A stretch of DNA of 64,000 nt from Panicum virgatum (Eukaryota > Streptophyta > Magnoliopsida > Poales > Poaceae). Position 1 is the stretch's first letter. Every line of letters starts with the position of its first letter. The stretch is from NCBI RefSeq assembly GCF_016808335.1, contig NC_053153.1:30449590-30513589 (forward strand). Direction: 5' to 3'. Both the position numbers and the translations under genes were made by a program. The notes beneath the pieces are model-generated. The model worked only from the letters and a program-made list of their open reading frames with translations. It made no database searches and was not told where the DNA came from. Below, in pieces: positions 24,487 to 36,591 of the stretch.

Positions 24487-25729
24487 CTAGTTCAGGAACT
24501 CTTCTATGGCATGGATGGCTTCTGCGCGTATGGCGTCGGCTTTTGCTATGATCGCTTCGTCGTCCTTGTCATCGCCTGTTACCATCTGTTGACTCAAGGT
24601 GCTTATCTCTGCGAACTCTGCCCGTATCTGCTTGGTCATTTCTTGGGCTTCTTGCTTGGAGTTTGCAATCGAGGCTTTCTCCAGTTGGATCAGTCTCTGG
24701 GTGGTGCGGACCTTTTCTTCGAGTTCCACCAGTTCTTTCTCCAGGAGATTGAGTCACCTTGTACTCGCAGAGATATCGGCTTTGGCGTCCAAAGTTTCTT
24801 TCTTCTGTTGAGCATCTTGCACTTTTGAGCGATGTCGGCTTTCAGAGGAATTTGAGAATGACATAATTCTATTCTCTGTTGTGCTGCTTTCACCTCTGCC
24901 CGAAAGAAGGGAAGATGGCCGGCTAGCCAGAGCTTGACCTGAAGTGACTCTGGGAGTTGGGATTCTATCTGCTCGAGGATTTTCTTTATTTCGCTGGAAT
25001 CATCAACCAGGGTACTGATTGGAGCAGATAGCAGATTTTTGATGTGTTGAAGCTGATCCGCGAGGTCAATCGGCTGCCGTGATGATGGTACTTTCGCTCC
25101 AGGGGCGATCAGACCCATTGATGCTGGGTCAAAGGAGAGCAAATCTGAAATATTGAAGCCCTGTGGAGATATTGGAGTTAGTTTTGGGAACAAGGTGCAT
25201 CAATGGAGTTATCGGCTGATTTAGAATCGGCTCATGTAGTGTTACCTGTTCTGAGTAAGAAGCAATGGTCGATCTGGGTGCGATCAGCTCAGTTGAGTTT
25301 GAGGCAACAACAGGGGCATCGGCTATGTCAGCCTGTTCGTCACGCACCTCCATCGGAGCATCGGGAGTTCCGGGTTGAACTTCCATCGGTACATCAGCTG
25401 TTGCAGTTCCTTCGCTGCGAATTTCTGCTGGGACGATGGTTGATTCTTGTTGTTCTTGGACTTTAGTTGTTCCAGTGTCGGCTTCATGAACGGTGGTTCC
25501 CTGTTGTGCTGGGCTTCTAGTACTGAGGATGTCTCCAGCTGCGTCCTGGAAATAGGATTACAGTCAACCAGAATATATATGCGTAAGAAAGAAGTTTCGG
25601 AGAGGTGAATTACCTGGTTGGTGTTGGATTCTGATAGATTCGGGGTGAGATTAAGTAATAAAAAATGGAAGATGGATCGGCATTTTCACATTTGCGAGGA
25701 GCCGGCTGCAGAGACGTTGCGTCTTCCAT
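24487..25729 (-). pseudogene. antisense spliced ORF of the inner Gypsy element (unknown function)
   Basis: On the minus strand an ATG at 25729 opens MEDATSLQPAPRKCENADPS, ending at an AG/GTAATT donor near 25614. Next comes a segment rich in Glu, Pro and Thr (about 25548-25246), also ending at a GTAACA donor. The last part (about 25160-24487) is Gln/Lys/Glu-rich and helical, probably a coiled coil (QRLIQLEKASIANSKQEAQE), ending EAIHAIEEFLN. A stop or frame change near 24755 breaks it. Tat elements commonly carry antisense 3' ORFs; their function is unknown. It converges on pol across the TA repeat. No domain was recognised. Confidence 0.55.
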
Positions 25730-25803
25730 GGTGGTTGTAGTGCGTTTTAATGAGCATCAATGGGAAGATGAAGCAACGAAATGGTTTTGTAATTATCATT
25801 GCC

Positions 25804-25819
25804 AAAACCAGGGGGCATG
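25804..25819 (+). other. polypurine tract region before the 3' LTR
   Basis: AAAACCAGGGGGCATG immediately precedes TGTTATCACC of the 3' LTR. Its position and purine richness fit the plus-strand primer site. Confidence 0.65.
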
Positions 25820-27036
25820 TGTTATCACCATAAATTAACAGGGTTAATTAATGGGCCGCGAGCAAGTTGGGCTTAAAGCAGGAATTAAAGAAGGCTTGTG
25901 AATCGGCTCCTGCGTGAGTGTTTGGGCCATGTGGGCCATGTATCTTTAGATTTAGTTCAGTTTGGGTTAGAGATAGAGTCCGATTTGGACACGTTGGTTT
26001 AGATTGTTTTCCAAGTCTCCGGACTATAAATATGTACCCTATGATATTCGTAAAAAGATGAACGTCATCACGTCTCGCAGCCACAATTCTCGGCGCAGCG
26101 CCACCCCTAATCCTAGGGTTTCATCCAAGTAAGCCCCATGCTGCCCTGATAACTTCTTGCGATCAGGGCAGCATTGTTCTTGCTTTTACCTTGGTATTAC
26201 TCGTACTGAAGCGTTTTGATGGCGAGTAGTGCTAGTTATCCTGATGTTCGTAGCATGACCTTTAGTAGATTTATCATGCTCTTGTTATTTATCATATACG
26301 AATATCATGTTATCTATGCGTGATCATGTATTAATCTTACGCTAATTCTCATTGCATAGAGTTATTCGCGTAGAGATAACACCCTGCTTCTTTTCTATCT
26401 AGTAGATCTAAGCTATTATGGATTGTTCTTATACTTAAAAATCGGCTTAATATCTGCTAGGTTAGGCCTTGCAAACGGGTTGGACGATCCGGCGATGTAT
26501 TAGATGCTTTGCCTTGATCTTAATAGGGATTGATCCGGGAATTGGCTTTCGCTTATTCTTAGGTCTCTATTCTAGTTAAGGTTTGGTTATCTATTACGCT
26601 CGTTAGGCCTAACTACGTGTAGGATGTTCCGATCTAGCAGTGAAGCTTTTACCGTCGTGGATTGGATTAGCTAGATCTAATTGAAGCAGTTTTTGCAGTT
26701 AATTGCTTTATCTATTAATATCTAGATATGCAGATCTGATCTGACATCGGGACTCGATCGGCTCTTTAAAGCCAATGCAAGAGTCGTCCCGGGGAGCCGA
26801 CCACGGCTCAGACTAATGTTTACATGTGTTTGTGCATGCAGGCAAATCGTCGAAAGCACGTTCGCACCTTCCTGATCGGGTATAGGTCAGGTGGCACGCC
26901 CTGCATCTCTGGAAGCGGCGGCGTGTGCCAGGATCTGGGCCGTTGACCGAGGGACCGGTGCCAGCCAGCGCCCCAGCTGCCTCCCGGCTCTACGTGTTGC
27001 CTGTCGCTACTCGTCGGTGGGTTTTGACCGACAACC
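25820..27036 (+). repeat. 3' LTR of the inner Tat-type Gypsy element
   Basis: Aligns with 16300-17500 over its whole length. The TATA-like CTATAAATATG is at about 26024. The end reads CGACAACC where the 5' LTR ends CGACAACA, so the terminal CA has become CC. GTTAC (27037-27041) follows as the target duplication. Confidence 0.9.
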
Positions 27037-27190
27037 GTTACCCAAGTGGAACTTATTTTGGAAGCATCCAAAACCTACTCGAGACAGCGAGTAGGGTGTC
27101 CTACTTGAGGACTGGAGTAACCTTAAAAGTCGACCATTTAGGATTAACCCCATCAGGTTACCCAAGTGGGACTCACTTTTAAGGACTCCT
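27037..27190. repeat. tandem array B, remainder after the insertion
   Basis: Resumes at GTTACCCAAGTGGAAC and carries a further unit starting near 27132 (GACCATTTAGGATTAACCCC) before ending in unrelated sequence near 27190. Together with 15880-16299 it makes five unit starts. Confidence 0.85.
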
Positions 27191-27486
27191 AAGGTAGGCC
27201 GTAGCCTATGGACTACTCGATAGTGGCTCTTTGTCTTATCTGTCGGCAAAGAATTTGAAGTAGTGCAAAAGAGGGTGCAGGCCGTGGTTAAGAGAAAACC
27301 AAGTAGTCGATTTATGACAAAATCAACTTTATTTGAGAATTGTCGTGATTACAGAATTTGTAAAATGACAGACTCTGACTCTTAAGACCTACCCCTTGCC
27401 CACAGTAATAAATACTTGAGCAAGGGTTTACATGACTAAACATGAAAACATTTAGAGATAATTCTAATCAACAAAGTAGGCGACTA
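27191..27486. other. non-coding spacer downstream of gag
   Basis: No ORF or repeat was recognised. It lies between array B and the 3' end of the minus-strand gag remnant. Confidence 0.4.
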
Positions 27487-29544
27487 GATTGTTGGTAGAG
27501 TTTCATTCACCAGGGGTGCTCCAAGGGCTTTGCGGAGTGTGTTGCACTCGAAGACTGTATGGGAGCTCTTTGGATGCATGAAGCAATTATGTAGGAGTGT
27601 TTTGTTGATCTTGTCTCCTCCATTATGCGCTTCTGCACGGTACTAACCACGGGGCTTGCCCTGAGGAGTGGTACTTGCCTGCTTGCGCTTCTTGAAAGAT
27701 CCACAGATGTGTGCTGGGATGCGATAGTTGGAAGAAGGGCCGTAAGCCTCTATCTCCTCACGTTCCTTTTTCCTTGAGATGATTACATTGCGTGCGTCAC
27801 GCCCAATGTTAATCACGTTGCGGAGATCGCTGTTTGAGTAGTCGTAGTTGTCGCCTTGCTATTCTTGTCGATGATTGGTGACATGCTGGCGCCTGAATGC
27901 CCTTTTTTGGTTGAGCACACGGCGGCGCTCATAAAGTTCCTCCGCCACAGGCTCATCCTCCAATTGGACGGTCACCGTCACGGCTGGTGGAGCTGTAGGC
28001 GGGTCTTGCTTGATAGTAGTCTTGACTTCTGTGATTGCTGTGGGAGTAGCTTCCATGTTATCGGAGAGGTACTCATCATAATCATCAGAATTGTAGTCGT
28101 TGAGGTTGAGGCATTCCGTCAAATCATCGTCTGACTCGTGGAGTTCAGAGATGCAAACCATGAGAACTTCACAACAAAGGTCCTCGACCTCTTGGTCTTC
28201 TTTTCTTCCTGGAGGATTTATCGGAGCACATTTCTGGAACGGGAGATTGACTGGCTGAGGGCTAGGAGCCTTACCAGATTGAGGATGTGTCTCCTCCAAT
28301 CGTACTGTCCGTCCTTGCGGTGTCGCATATATGACCAAGTTGGGCAAGGAGTCCTGATCGGACTTGGAGTTCTTGGTCGAATTGGTTTTGACTTCTTTGC
28401 TGTACTGGATCAGATCATCCAGCTCACCCTCCGAATCGTAAGAGTACTCAGAGTCAGAATCGGTTAGACCACCGATTTTGGAGTATGTGTGTTTTGGGTG
28501 AACGAGAAGCGGGATGCCCATCTCTACTCGGAGGGCATTCTCGTTTATCCAATGTAGCCAAAATTGGGTGGGAGTCAACCCTTCTGGCTCTTTGGTCCAA
28601 GGCTTGTCGAGAATCGACTCGGTGGATTTTTCAGGGGTTTTGGCAGTTCAATTTTTCTTTTTAATCTTGACTAGCCCCCAGAGGATGTCTGCCATGTGTG
28701 GTGAGTGAGACATGACATCCCTGAACAAGTCGACGTCATCTGACCAGTCCTCGAGATCATCATATGGTTCGAGGTTGTCAAGACTTTACATGAATTGATC
28801 GAAATCCTGATCGAATAGGGGATCAGAGATATCGGTTGGTTCTGGAGTCCACTTGTGAACAGTTTTTGGTGAGGGGTTCTGGGGTTTCCCTGAGAGAGGC
28901 GATCCCATCCATTCGAGTCGGGAGTGTGCCTTCTCGGGTTTCCCGCAAAATTTTTCTGCCGAATTCAGTTTCTTGTCTTGCAGAGTTCTTTCAGCTATGT
29001 TAATGCAGTCGATGAGTGTAGAGTCTACTCGATCGACCCCTAAGAACATATTGCCCGACCAGGGGCACCGTAGGTTCGATGTTTCTGGGTTCTGTTGTGC
29101 CTTGGATGAGCCGAGAGCGGATTCTGCAAGATTGATGCATCCATGAGTTGATCATGAAACCCGGTCTACTCCGTCGAGTAGTTCGGAGTTGATGATCTTA
29201 GGGCATTTGATTGATTTGAGATAAGCCACGTATTTTCCGAGGGTTTCAGAAAATTGAGAATTTTTGGAATTGGAGTTTGTATCGAACTCGGCTGACTCGA
29301 GAGGATGAGTTGGAGTTGATACGTTTTCCACAATTTCTGAATCGAGCTCGGATGGAGCTTGGTTTCCACCGAGTTCGGCTACGTTGTCTGTTTCGGCGGG
29401 TTGGTTGTTAGGTTTCGATTTTGGTGTTTTAGGCGTGACGAGGTGGCTAGAGAAGCCGCCCGACCCATCAGCCGTACAGACCCAAGAACCGAAAACAAGA
29501 GTTGTGCCCTCAGGCACGTTGTTGGCGTCGCTTGATCCGGCCAT
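27487..29544 (-). pseudogene. gag remnant of the gag-only LTR element
   Basis: On the minus strand an ATG at about 29544 opens MAGSSDANNVPEGTTLVFGS shortly after the 5' LTR and primer-like site. Reading continues with nonsense codons near 29150 and 28786 and a further one near 28650. The segment 28578-27859 has TPTQFWLHWINENALRVEMG, acidic stretches, and an Arg-rich end (YERRRVLNQKRAFRRQ). A last frame near 27720-27490 gives HICGSFKKRK and NCFMHPKSSHTVFECNTLRK, the Cys/His end typical of Tat gag proteins. Two internal blocks (GVDRVS near 29160, GVDRVDSTLIDCINIAERTL near 29035) look like an internal repeat. No pol follows. Confidence 0.65.
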
Positions 29545-29570
29545 CAAATTTGCTGATGAGCTCGTCAAAC

Positions 29571-29590
29571 ACCCTACCTGGCGCGCCAGC
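29571..29590 (-). other. primer-binding-site-like sequence of the gag-only element
   Basis: On the minus strand GCTGGCGCGCCAGGTAGGG directly follows the LTR end CCGACA. The palindrome TGGCGCGCCA is conspicuous. The matching tRNA was not determined. Confidence 0.5.
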
Positions 29591-30008
29591 TGTCGGTGTT
29601 TAGCCGCCAAGCCTGCTCAGGGATACCCTTAGTAGTAGGATTGTAGGCAAGGGATCGACTAGGTCTGGAACTCGATGGTGCAAGGAACACAAGGATTTAG
29701 ACAGGTTCGGGCCGCGAGGTGCGTAATACCTTACGTCCTGTGTGGTTGCTTGTATTGCCTTAGGTGTTGATGTGTTTCGAGGGGATCCCTGCTCGCCCTT
29801 ATATATTCTGGGGGGACAGAGTTACATAAAAAGTCCTAGCCGAGTACTATTGGAGTCCTACTATAACCCGGTCGGGTAGTTTCCTTGTTCTTCAGCTAGT
29901 TCTACGCCTATTCGGGTAGTTACAAAAGAGGTAAGGTACATTCATGCGCTAGCCCTTACTCTAGAACATTCTATGCCTATGAGTAGTCCCGCTGCCTCGG
30001 GTTTGACA
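29591..30008 (-). repeat. 5' LTR of the minus-strand gag-only element
   Basis: Pairs with 9895-10316 and shares the TATA-like TATATAAGG on the minus strand (about 29793-29805). Followed at 30009 by the target duplication GGCAG. Confidence 0.85.
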
Positions 30009-30013
30009 GGCAG

Positions 30014-30548
30014 GAAAGAATCACTACCATGATGCGTCGTCCATTGACAAACGCAGTTATGCAGATGCATTATTAGAGCACAGAATAGGGAAATCATGCA
30101 ATCAACAGCAGGTTTTGAGTTTTGGCCGGAAATTCTTCTTCTTTCCATAAAAGCTTTCATCATCATCATCAGAGGCTCCTCCGATAGAAAAAACTTCTTG
30201 ATATTTCCTTTAACTGTAATAACATAGCAACAACGATGAGTAACATCCAGTGCGGTTATATAGCAGCAAAGTCTACAGAGGAAAAAAAGAATTGATCTTT
30301 GTTGTTGCTGCAATGACCTTTAACTTTAGAGATTTATAACTGTAATAATATTTGCCAACTGTGGAGATATCTATTGCATAATGATGCCTGAAATGATTGC
30401 ATATGCATAGGTTTATTTGGGCCGACCCGTAATGCCCATTGGGCCATCAAGGACATAGGCAAAATGCTGATTTGGGTCGGCCCATGGCCTTAGAAGTTGG
30501 CCTTGAGGCCATGGGGGCCAGGTCCGGGCCGGCCCATTCTCATCCTGA
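30014..30548. mobile_element. right arm of the hAT-like element
   Basis: AT-rich inner part, then GGCC-rich subterminal words (GGGCCGACCCG, GGGTCGGCCCATGG) and the terminus CCGGCCCATTCTCATCCTGA. No coding sequence was recognised. The left arm is 9477-9894. Confidence 0.7.
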
Positions 30549-30556
30549 CTTGGCCT

Positions 30557-32011
30557 GTGACTATACATCTACTATCTTCCACCATGGCTCTGCATGAAGC
30601 GGAAATTCATCATGATGTTGGTACTTATCCCAGGCTTGAAGTAGCCTGGGAATGACATTGATGTGTACCTAAACCCATTGGTTGAAGAACTCTTATTGCT
30701 ATGGCACGAAGAAGGTGTACGGATGTGGGATGAATACCAATAGTAGGACTTCAACCTACAAGCATTGTTGTTCGTAACCATCAATGATTGGCCTGCTCTT
30801 AGTAATTGTCAAGACAAACGAAAAATGGATATAGAGCCTACACATATTGTTTTGATGAGATTGATAGTATATACTTGATTCACTATAGAAAGGTTGTATA
30901 CATGGGTCATCGTTGGTTTCTTCCCGTCAGACATCCGGTATGAATAAAAGGAAAGCATTTCAAAAGCCAAGCGGACCACCGAACAAAGTCGATGCACCGT
31001 AGTGGTAAGAATGACTTTAAAATGGTAAAGGATCTAGAAGTAGTATTTGGAAAGGGACATGGTAGCCAACCAGTTTCAAGCAAAAATTGAATGGCACTCA
31101 TGAGTCTATTTTTTTAGGAACTACCATATTGGGAAGTCTTAGATGTTCGCAATGTAATTGATGTGATGCACCTCATGAAGAATCTTTGTGTCAACCTACT
31201 AGGATTCTTGGAAGTGTACCGGAAGACAAAAGATACACTAGAAGCACGGTAGAAATTGCAACGTACGGAGGGAACGAGATAACCTACATCCATAAATGAG
31301 AGATAACAGACGACACTACTTAAGTCCTTCTAGCTATACTCTTCACAAAGAAGAGAAGGGAAGCATGTTTGAATGCTTGAGCAGTATCAAGATCCCATCT
31401 AGATACTCCTCCAATATAAAAGGAATCCTAAATTTGCCGGAGAAGAAATTCACAATCCTAAAGTCTCATAATTGTTACGTGCTTATGACTCAACTTCTTC
31501 CGATTGCGTTGCGGGGGATTCTGCCTAAGAATATCCCATTAACCATCATGAAGCTACGTGCCTTCCTCAGTGCAATTTCTCAGAAGGTAATTAATCCAGA
31601 TAATCTAATAAAGTTGCAGAACGATGTGCTATATTTTGTGGGTTTCGAGTTGATATTTTCACCATCATTCTTCAATATTATGCCACATCTTCTAGTTCAC
31701 CTTGTGAACGAGATTGATATACTCAAACCTGTATTCCTACACAAAATGTACCCTTTTGAGAGGTTCATCGCAGTACTAAAGAAATATGTTCGTAATCGTG
31801 CTTGTCCGGAAGAAGCATCGCCAGTGCCTATGGAACAAAGGAGGTCATTGAGTTTTGTGTTTACTTTATCGATGAATTGGTGAAAGTAATTAATTCAAAC
31901 CATGGAGTGACCATCCGAGAAAATAGTGCAAACCACAAGGACTATATGGCTCTGGTCCCAACTAATCAATTAGATGTCTATAGCTTGTTAGTGGGTTACC
32001 AAAAGGTTTAG
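30557..32011 (+). pseudogene. CACTA transposase (tnp2-type) pseudogene, 3' part
   Basis: Continues the 8394-9476 pseudogene. Motifs in order, over several frames and stops, are LWHEEGVRMWDEYQ (about 30697), DEIDSIYLIHYRKVVYMGHR (about 30855), HRSGKNDFKMVKDLEVVFGK, LPYWEVLDVRNVIDVMHLMK (about 31125) and MRDNRRHYLSPSSY (31296). Then KNIPLTIMKLRAFLSAISQK, LVHLVNEIDILKPVFLHKMY and FERFIAVLKKYVRNR match the DUF4218-type C-terminal part. A frameshift near 31810 moves to EVIEFCVYFIDELVKVI. Similarity stops at about 32011 where unrelated repeat DNA begins, so the C-terminus is missing. Confidence 0.85.
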
Positions 32012-32800
32012 GAGGCTTTGATGAGGGGTTCGCTGGCTTCTAAGGGTGTACTCTTTTGTTTGATTTTGTCACGTCTTGGGGGAGGTTCACTCACATAGCT
32101 ACTGAAACCTTACTGGGCTATTGACTTGTTAGGGAGTCTTCATAAAGACCTCGTATTGTACCCATGCAGTCATACCTTGGAAGTGTGATGATAGTGCCTG
32201 ATCAGTACTGCGTGATGGGTAAAACGACTTGTGGGTAAAGTGTGCGACCTCTACGGAGGGTAAAACCGATATATCAGTGATGCTCATGGTCAAGAGTGGC
32301 TCGGACCCTCGTATGATAACTTAATTGGAATTATGTGCTTTAATTCAATTGTTTAATGTTCTAAATTTGATTTATTACTCAGTTGTATTTTTATTTCATA
32401 AATGTGGGAAGGATTCATTCATGACTTAGTAAATAGGTTGTAAATGTTCAGCTGTTTATGCTTACCGCTTTAGCCAATCTTTATCTTTGTTTAAACCTTG
32501 CATGTGATTTATTGTCCTAATATACTTGCTGATCAGTACCAACCGTAAGTGTACTCACACTTGTTAAAATCGCTGCTTAGAAGAGAAAGTTGATGTGAAG
32601 TTCTTTGAAGATGTTGCTGAGTTTTAGGTGTACGCAACCGATCGGCCGTCGTTTCCAGGATGAAGTTGTGTATCTGATAGGCTTAGTGTTGCTCATTATT
32701 CTATTATATCATCACTGTACGTATAAAATTTGATCCTATCATATATATAGTTATATATTCAATTTTATTTTTAAAAACCGGTGTGACATTGAGTTGGTGG
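32012..32800. mobile_element. unclassified dispersed-repeat-like segment
   Basis: Sequence character changes at 32012. It has no coding sequence and ends near AAAAACCGGTGTGACA (about 32775-32790), which could be an LTR end. I could not find a matching start or target duplication. Best guess is a truncated or solo LTR. Confidence 0.3.
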
Positions 32801-33299
32801 CTACTTTTACTTTTTTTTACAGTTACATCTTAGAGAATATCATTATGAACAGGTGATATGTGCCAATCCGGACAAAAAATATTCAATGATCTGATTAAGT
32901 TTGGTGTTGTCTTTGTGTGCTTTAATATATATGATCCAAGGTGTATCCAAGGGGCAAACAGATATAAAATTTTTCCTCTATTCCTCAAACTCTCCCGATC
33001 CAATCATCAGGTTGATTAAAACCTGCTCCTGTTTGCTCGCACGCCCGCGTTCCATGCCAAAAAGTGGACGCGTGGCGTTCAGCCGTAGCTCTGGGTATTT
33101 TTCAAAAAAGCCCTCCAAGTTTATAGGAATCACAATATAATCCAACACACCTGACCCACACAGTAACCACGTGTACATATTTTACAAATAAAACCTCGTA
33201 CCAAAATTTATTCAACACAAAGGAGAGAAAAATCGACGATACTGTTATTTTCACAGAAACCACCCCAAGGCGATTTTCCAAACACCCCCTCTCACCACC

Positions 33300-34025
33300 T
33301 AGCCGGCCAACCCCCCACCCACCAACCCGAGGGGAATCCTAACCCTCCGCCCTCTCTCTCCCTCCCCGCGCCGCCACCTCCGCTCCCTTTCTCCTCTCTG
33401 CCTCCCTGCAGCAGCTTCCTCCCCTCCCCTTCTTCGTCGCTCCTCCTACTCTTCGCTGCCGCCGTCGGAGGGGGAGTAGCCGGCCGCGCCGCCGTCAGCG
33501 GCGAGGGCGGCAGGCGGCTACGCATTGCCAGCACGAGCGAGGGCGTGGCGTTTGTGGCCGCATCGGTCGACCGCTTCCTGGCGGACGCCTCGCTTGCCGG
33601 CTGCCGCCGCGCCCAAACCGGCCGCCCGCTTGCTCTCGCGGTGGACGCCGTCCTCCCCCATGCGCCATCCGGCCATCCCTCCCTGCTCGCATTCCGGCCA
33701 CCGCCGCGCCACCACGGCCTCTGTTGCCGAGCGTCGTGCCGTGCCATGCTGGGCCGCGCGCCGAGGCCCCAGAGCATTGGGTGCAGCATGGACGAGGAGG
33801 AAAGGGACAGGGATGGGCACTCCCTCGGTGCGGTGTCGCCCGTTGCTCTGCACTCGTGACTGATGCCGATCTCTACTACCTATCTACCCTCAACCCCCCC
33901 CCCCCCCCTCCCCCCCCCCCCCCTTCCTCCCGACCCTCTCTCTTGTTCCTTCGGCACCTCGCCACTTCAGCAGCACATCCATCTCTGGATCCGCGTTGAG
34001 GTGTCGCCGACGACGGCAATGAGGT
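33300..34025 (+). other. GC-rich exon-like region inside the Helitron
   Basis: Strongly GC-rich with open frames in nearly all phases, bounded by AT-rich DNA, as in first exons of grass genes. It contains a C/T homopolymer tract (33892-33922). No protein family was recognised, and the frame and strand of any original coding sequence are uncertain; the downstream exon-like segments suggest plus. Confidence 0.35.
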
Positions 34026-34221
34026 ACGTACATGTCGTCTCAATCTTAGCATGAATAATGAAAGGAGCCAGATATATGGTTTGTTGTTCCTGTGAAGTAG
34101 TCCCCAATCTTTAGATGACACCCTTCAGTTTTGAGGGTTCAGGCAAATGGTGCGAACTCAATGTTGATTAAAATGAAACTTGCTGCTATAATGCTTGTCT
34201 CTCTATTTTTTCTTGTAGCAG

Positions 34222-36206
34222 GAAAGGGGATTTCTCTTGAGTGGTTTCGTTCTCTCTCTCAAGCAGGCCAATGAGCATAGGAATTCAAAGAGGTGCTTGG
34301 AGCAGGTAAGAATTGATATTTCAATTCTCCTTTTATTGGCATTGTTCTCCAGATATGTATTGCTAAATTAGCTGTCACAAAAAATGATAATATTAATTTA
34401 TTTGTTGACTGCTTGAGAAATTTCTCTGATGGGAACACAATAAGTTTATCTAGCTTTCCGACTTGTAACTGATTAATGAGGATTCATTGTTGTGTCCCAC
34501 TTTTAATTCACTTGGAGAAGCACTATTTAAAATGATTCACATTATCTTCTACTGTCATTTCTGACTGGTATAACATAGTTCTCAAGTGATTAGTTACATC
34601 AACTTCGTAAGTTTTGACTAAATTTGATTTCTGTTCTTTGTTTCAAAATAGTGCGAGATTAATTATGCCAGTCAAAACTCTTATTCCATGGGTAGAAATA
34701 GAATTCGACTGTTCCATGATTCAGTGCTCAAAGATTGATTATAGTTTTTCTTCTCCTTAAGAAGCAGATAGCATTTAAAGACTCTGATTTCCAACATGCT
34801 CTTATTTTACAGGAAAGAAGCATTCTGAACCTTTTCTGATCAGAGAGCATTACTCTGATAAATACATGTAAGCTTCTACCCTCATATATACACTGCTTAG
34901 ATAAATACTATTTCTATCATTGATAATTGCTAACCTGCATTTATGATTCAGATCACTCATGTTTTAGGATGTTAATGAAGTCATTGCCTGCAACTGTTTC
35001 AATGAAATAGGCAGCATGTCAAATTTAGTTTTGTGTGATCTCAGATTCATCTATGCTGAGATCTACTAAGCCTTCAACTAGACACAGCATCAAACAATAA
35101 TTATTTACAGTATACTTGGTTTATGATAAGTATTTTCTTATTACATAGAAGCAAACTAACCTTCTGAATATCTATAACTAAGTGGCACTTGAATTACTCT
35201 TATGTTACTCTTATTCTTTGTAGCAAATGTTGATGCATTATGCCCATTGACAATCATGCATGTTCCGAAGCCAGCAAATTACACTCATGAAGTTCTTTTC
35301 AAAAAAAAAACAACACTCATGAAGGATTGTGTTTGGCTGCACAAGTTGAGTCAATCTCGACCTGTATCTATGTATGCTGAATGTACCCAGCTCATGGGAA
35401 TTGATATGTACCCAACCTGAACAATGTTGAATTAAGTATAGAAATATCTCATGTTGCAGTACCACAATTTCTATTGCTACTATCATGATAGGTTTTAGTG
35501 CTGTTGCTGCTGTCTCATAGTATTTGAGAAGGTTGTGACAAGTGTTTCAACTATTCTGAAATGAGCTACATCTATGTTGGTTAGCAATCTGTATCTCCAA
35601 CTTCACATCGGCATACAGTAACATGTTAAAGGAGGATTTTTAAAATTTTTTGAAAGAAGAAAGTTAAGAAGTAGGTTTTCAGGATTCTAAGCTGTTCTCA
35701 ACTGCATTTTGTACAGTATTATTTTATTCCTCATATTATGGTTTCTGGCAATTATTACAATTCATTCTAATGCTAGAATTGGCTTGGCAAGTGAAGATTT
35801 GAAGAACACAATAGAGAAGACGTTGGGTGGTGCTGGAGTGGCCCTTTTATCCCCAAGGTATGTGATTCCTGTTGTGATTTTTGTACTATCGGCTTTCTCA
35901 GTTCACTTCTAAAGCACTATTTTTAGTTTTCAGGTGAACACCACTATGCTATTGTACTAGATCTTATTTTACTGGCAAATTATGTTACAGTTATCTTTAA
36001 CCCATAAATAGACATGTATTTCAGTGATCTCTTCTCCTGTTGACTATTTTAATACTAAAGTAAGAGTTGTCATCTTGAATCCCTAATTATAATTGGCTTA
36101 CTTTAATTTATGCAGCTTCTTCCAGGGATGATGGTTTACCTTGCATACAAGGCTGCAGCTTCGGTACAAGCTAAAGTCTACAGAGACAAAAAGGATCTCC
36201 AATTGA
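34222..36206 (+). pseudogene. captured gene fragment with exon-like segments (unrecognised)
   Basis: Three segments have AG...GT borders. 34222-34305 encodes RGFLLSGFVLSLKQANEH. 35777-35857 encodes GLASEDLKNTIEKTLGGAGV. 36116 to about 36206 encodes LLPGMMVYLAYKAAASVQAK. Coding-like composition and splice borders suggest a host gene captured by the Helitron. The second and third segments are not in compatible phase, so the original product cannot be read through. I do not recognise the family. Confidence 0.4.
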
Positions 36207-36591
36207 TACTCAAGAAAGGATATTTTATTTCAAAAAAAACTCAGGAAAGGATTATGACAACGGAAGTATATGTAAATAAATGTATATTCTATGGGTGATA
36301 ATTTGAATTTTTTTTTGAACCAGTTATTGCTGATTTCTTCATGTGAGGACAATGGACCACCTACTACAGTAACCAACATCTGTGTGTTCATTTTAAAGCA
36401 CTGACTGTGACCGGAGTGCATATGCCTTTAAAAGTTATATCTATTCGATTTCTTATGCATCAATCTATGCCATTTGGCACATTCATTACCTTCGATTTAT
36501 TTATATTTAAATGTACATTTTATTATCTTTGATTTACTTCTATTTTATTCTATAAATGGTAGGGCGCGCATCGCACGCCTAATGTTCTAGT

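Larger units (their letters stand above)
32960..36590 (+). mobile_element. Helitron carrying gene fragments
   Basis: The 3' end is clear: GTAGGGCGCGCATCGCACGCC (hairpin, about 36560-36580), then CTAG at 36587-36590 and host T. The 5' end is estimated near 32960-32990, where TCCTCTATTCC, CCCGATCCAATCATC and GCACGCCCGCG resemble grass Helitron 5' regions; it is not precise. Inside are a GC-rich exon-like region (33300-34020) and intron/exon-like segments to 36206. No Rep/helicase is present, so it is non-autonomous. Confidence 0.55.

Noticed and set aside
28138..28708. Plus-strand ORFs of 64-109 codons
   Set aside because: They are shadows of the minus-strand gag remnant.
33292..33863. Overlapping 60-165 codon ORFs on both strands
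   Set aside because: GC-rich composition opens every frame. No family was recognised, so they are kept only as an exon-like region.
34222..36206. Reading the Helitron segments as an intact host gene
   Set aside because: The second and third segments do not join in phase and lie inside Helitron ends. Treated as captured fragments.
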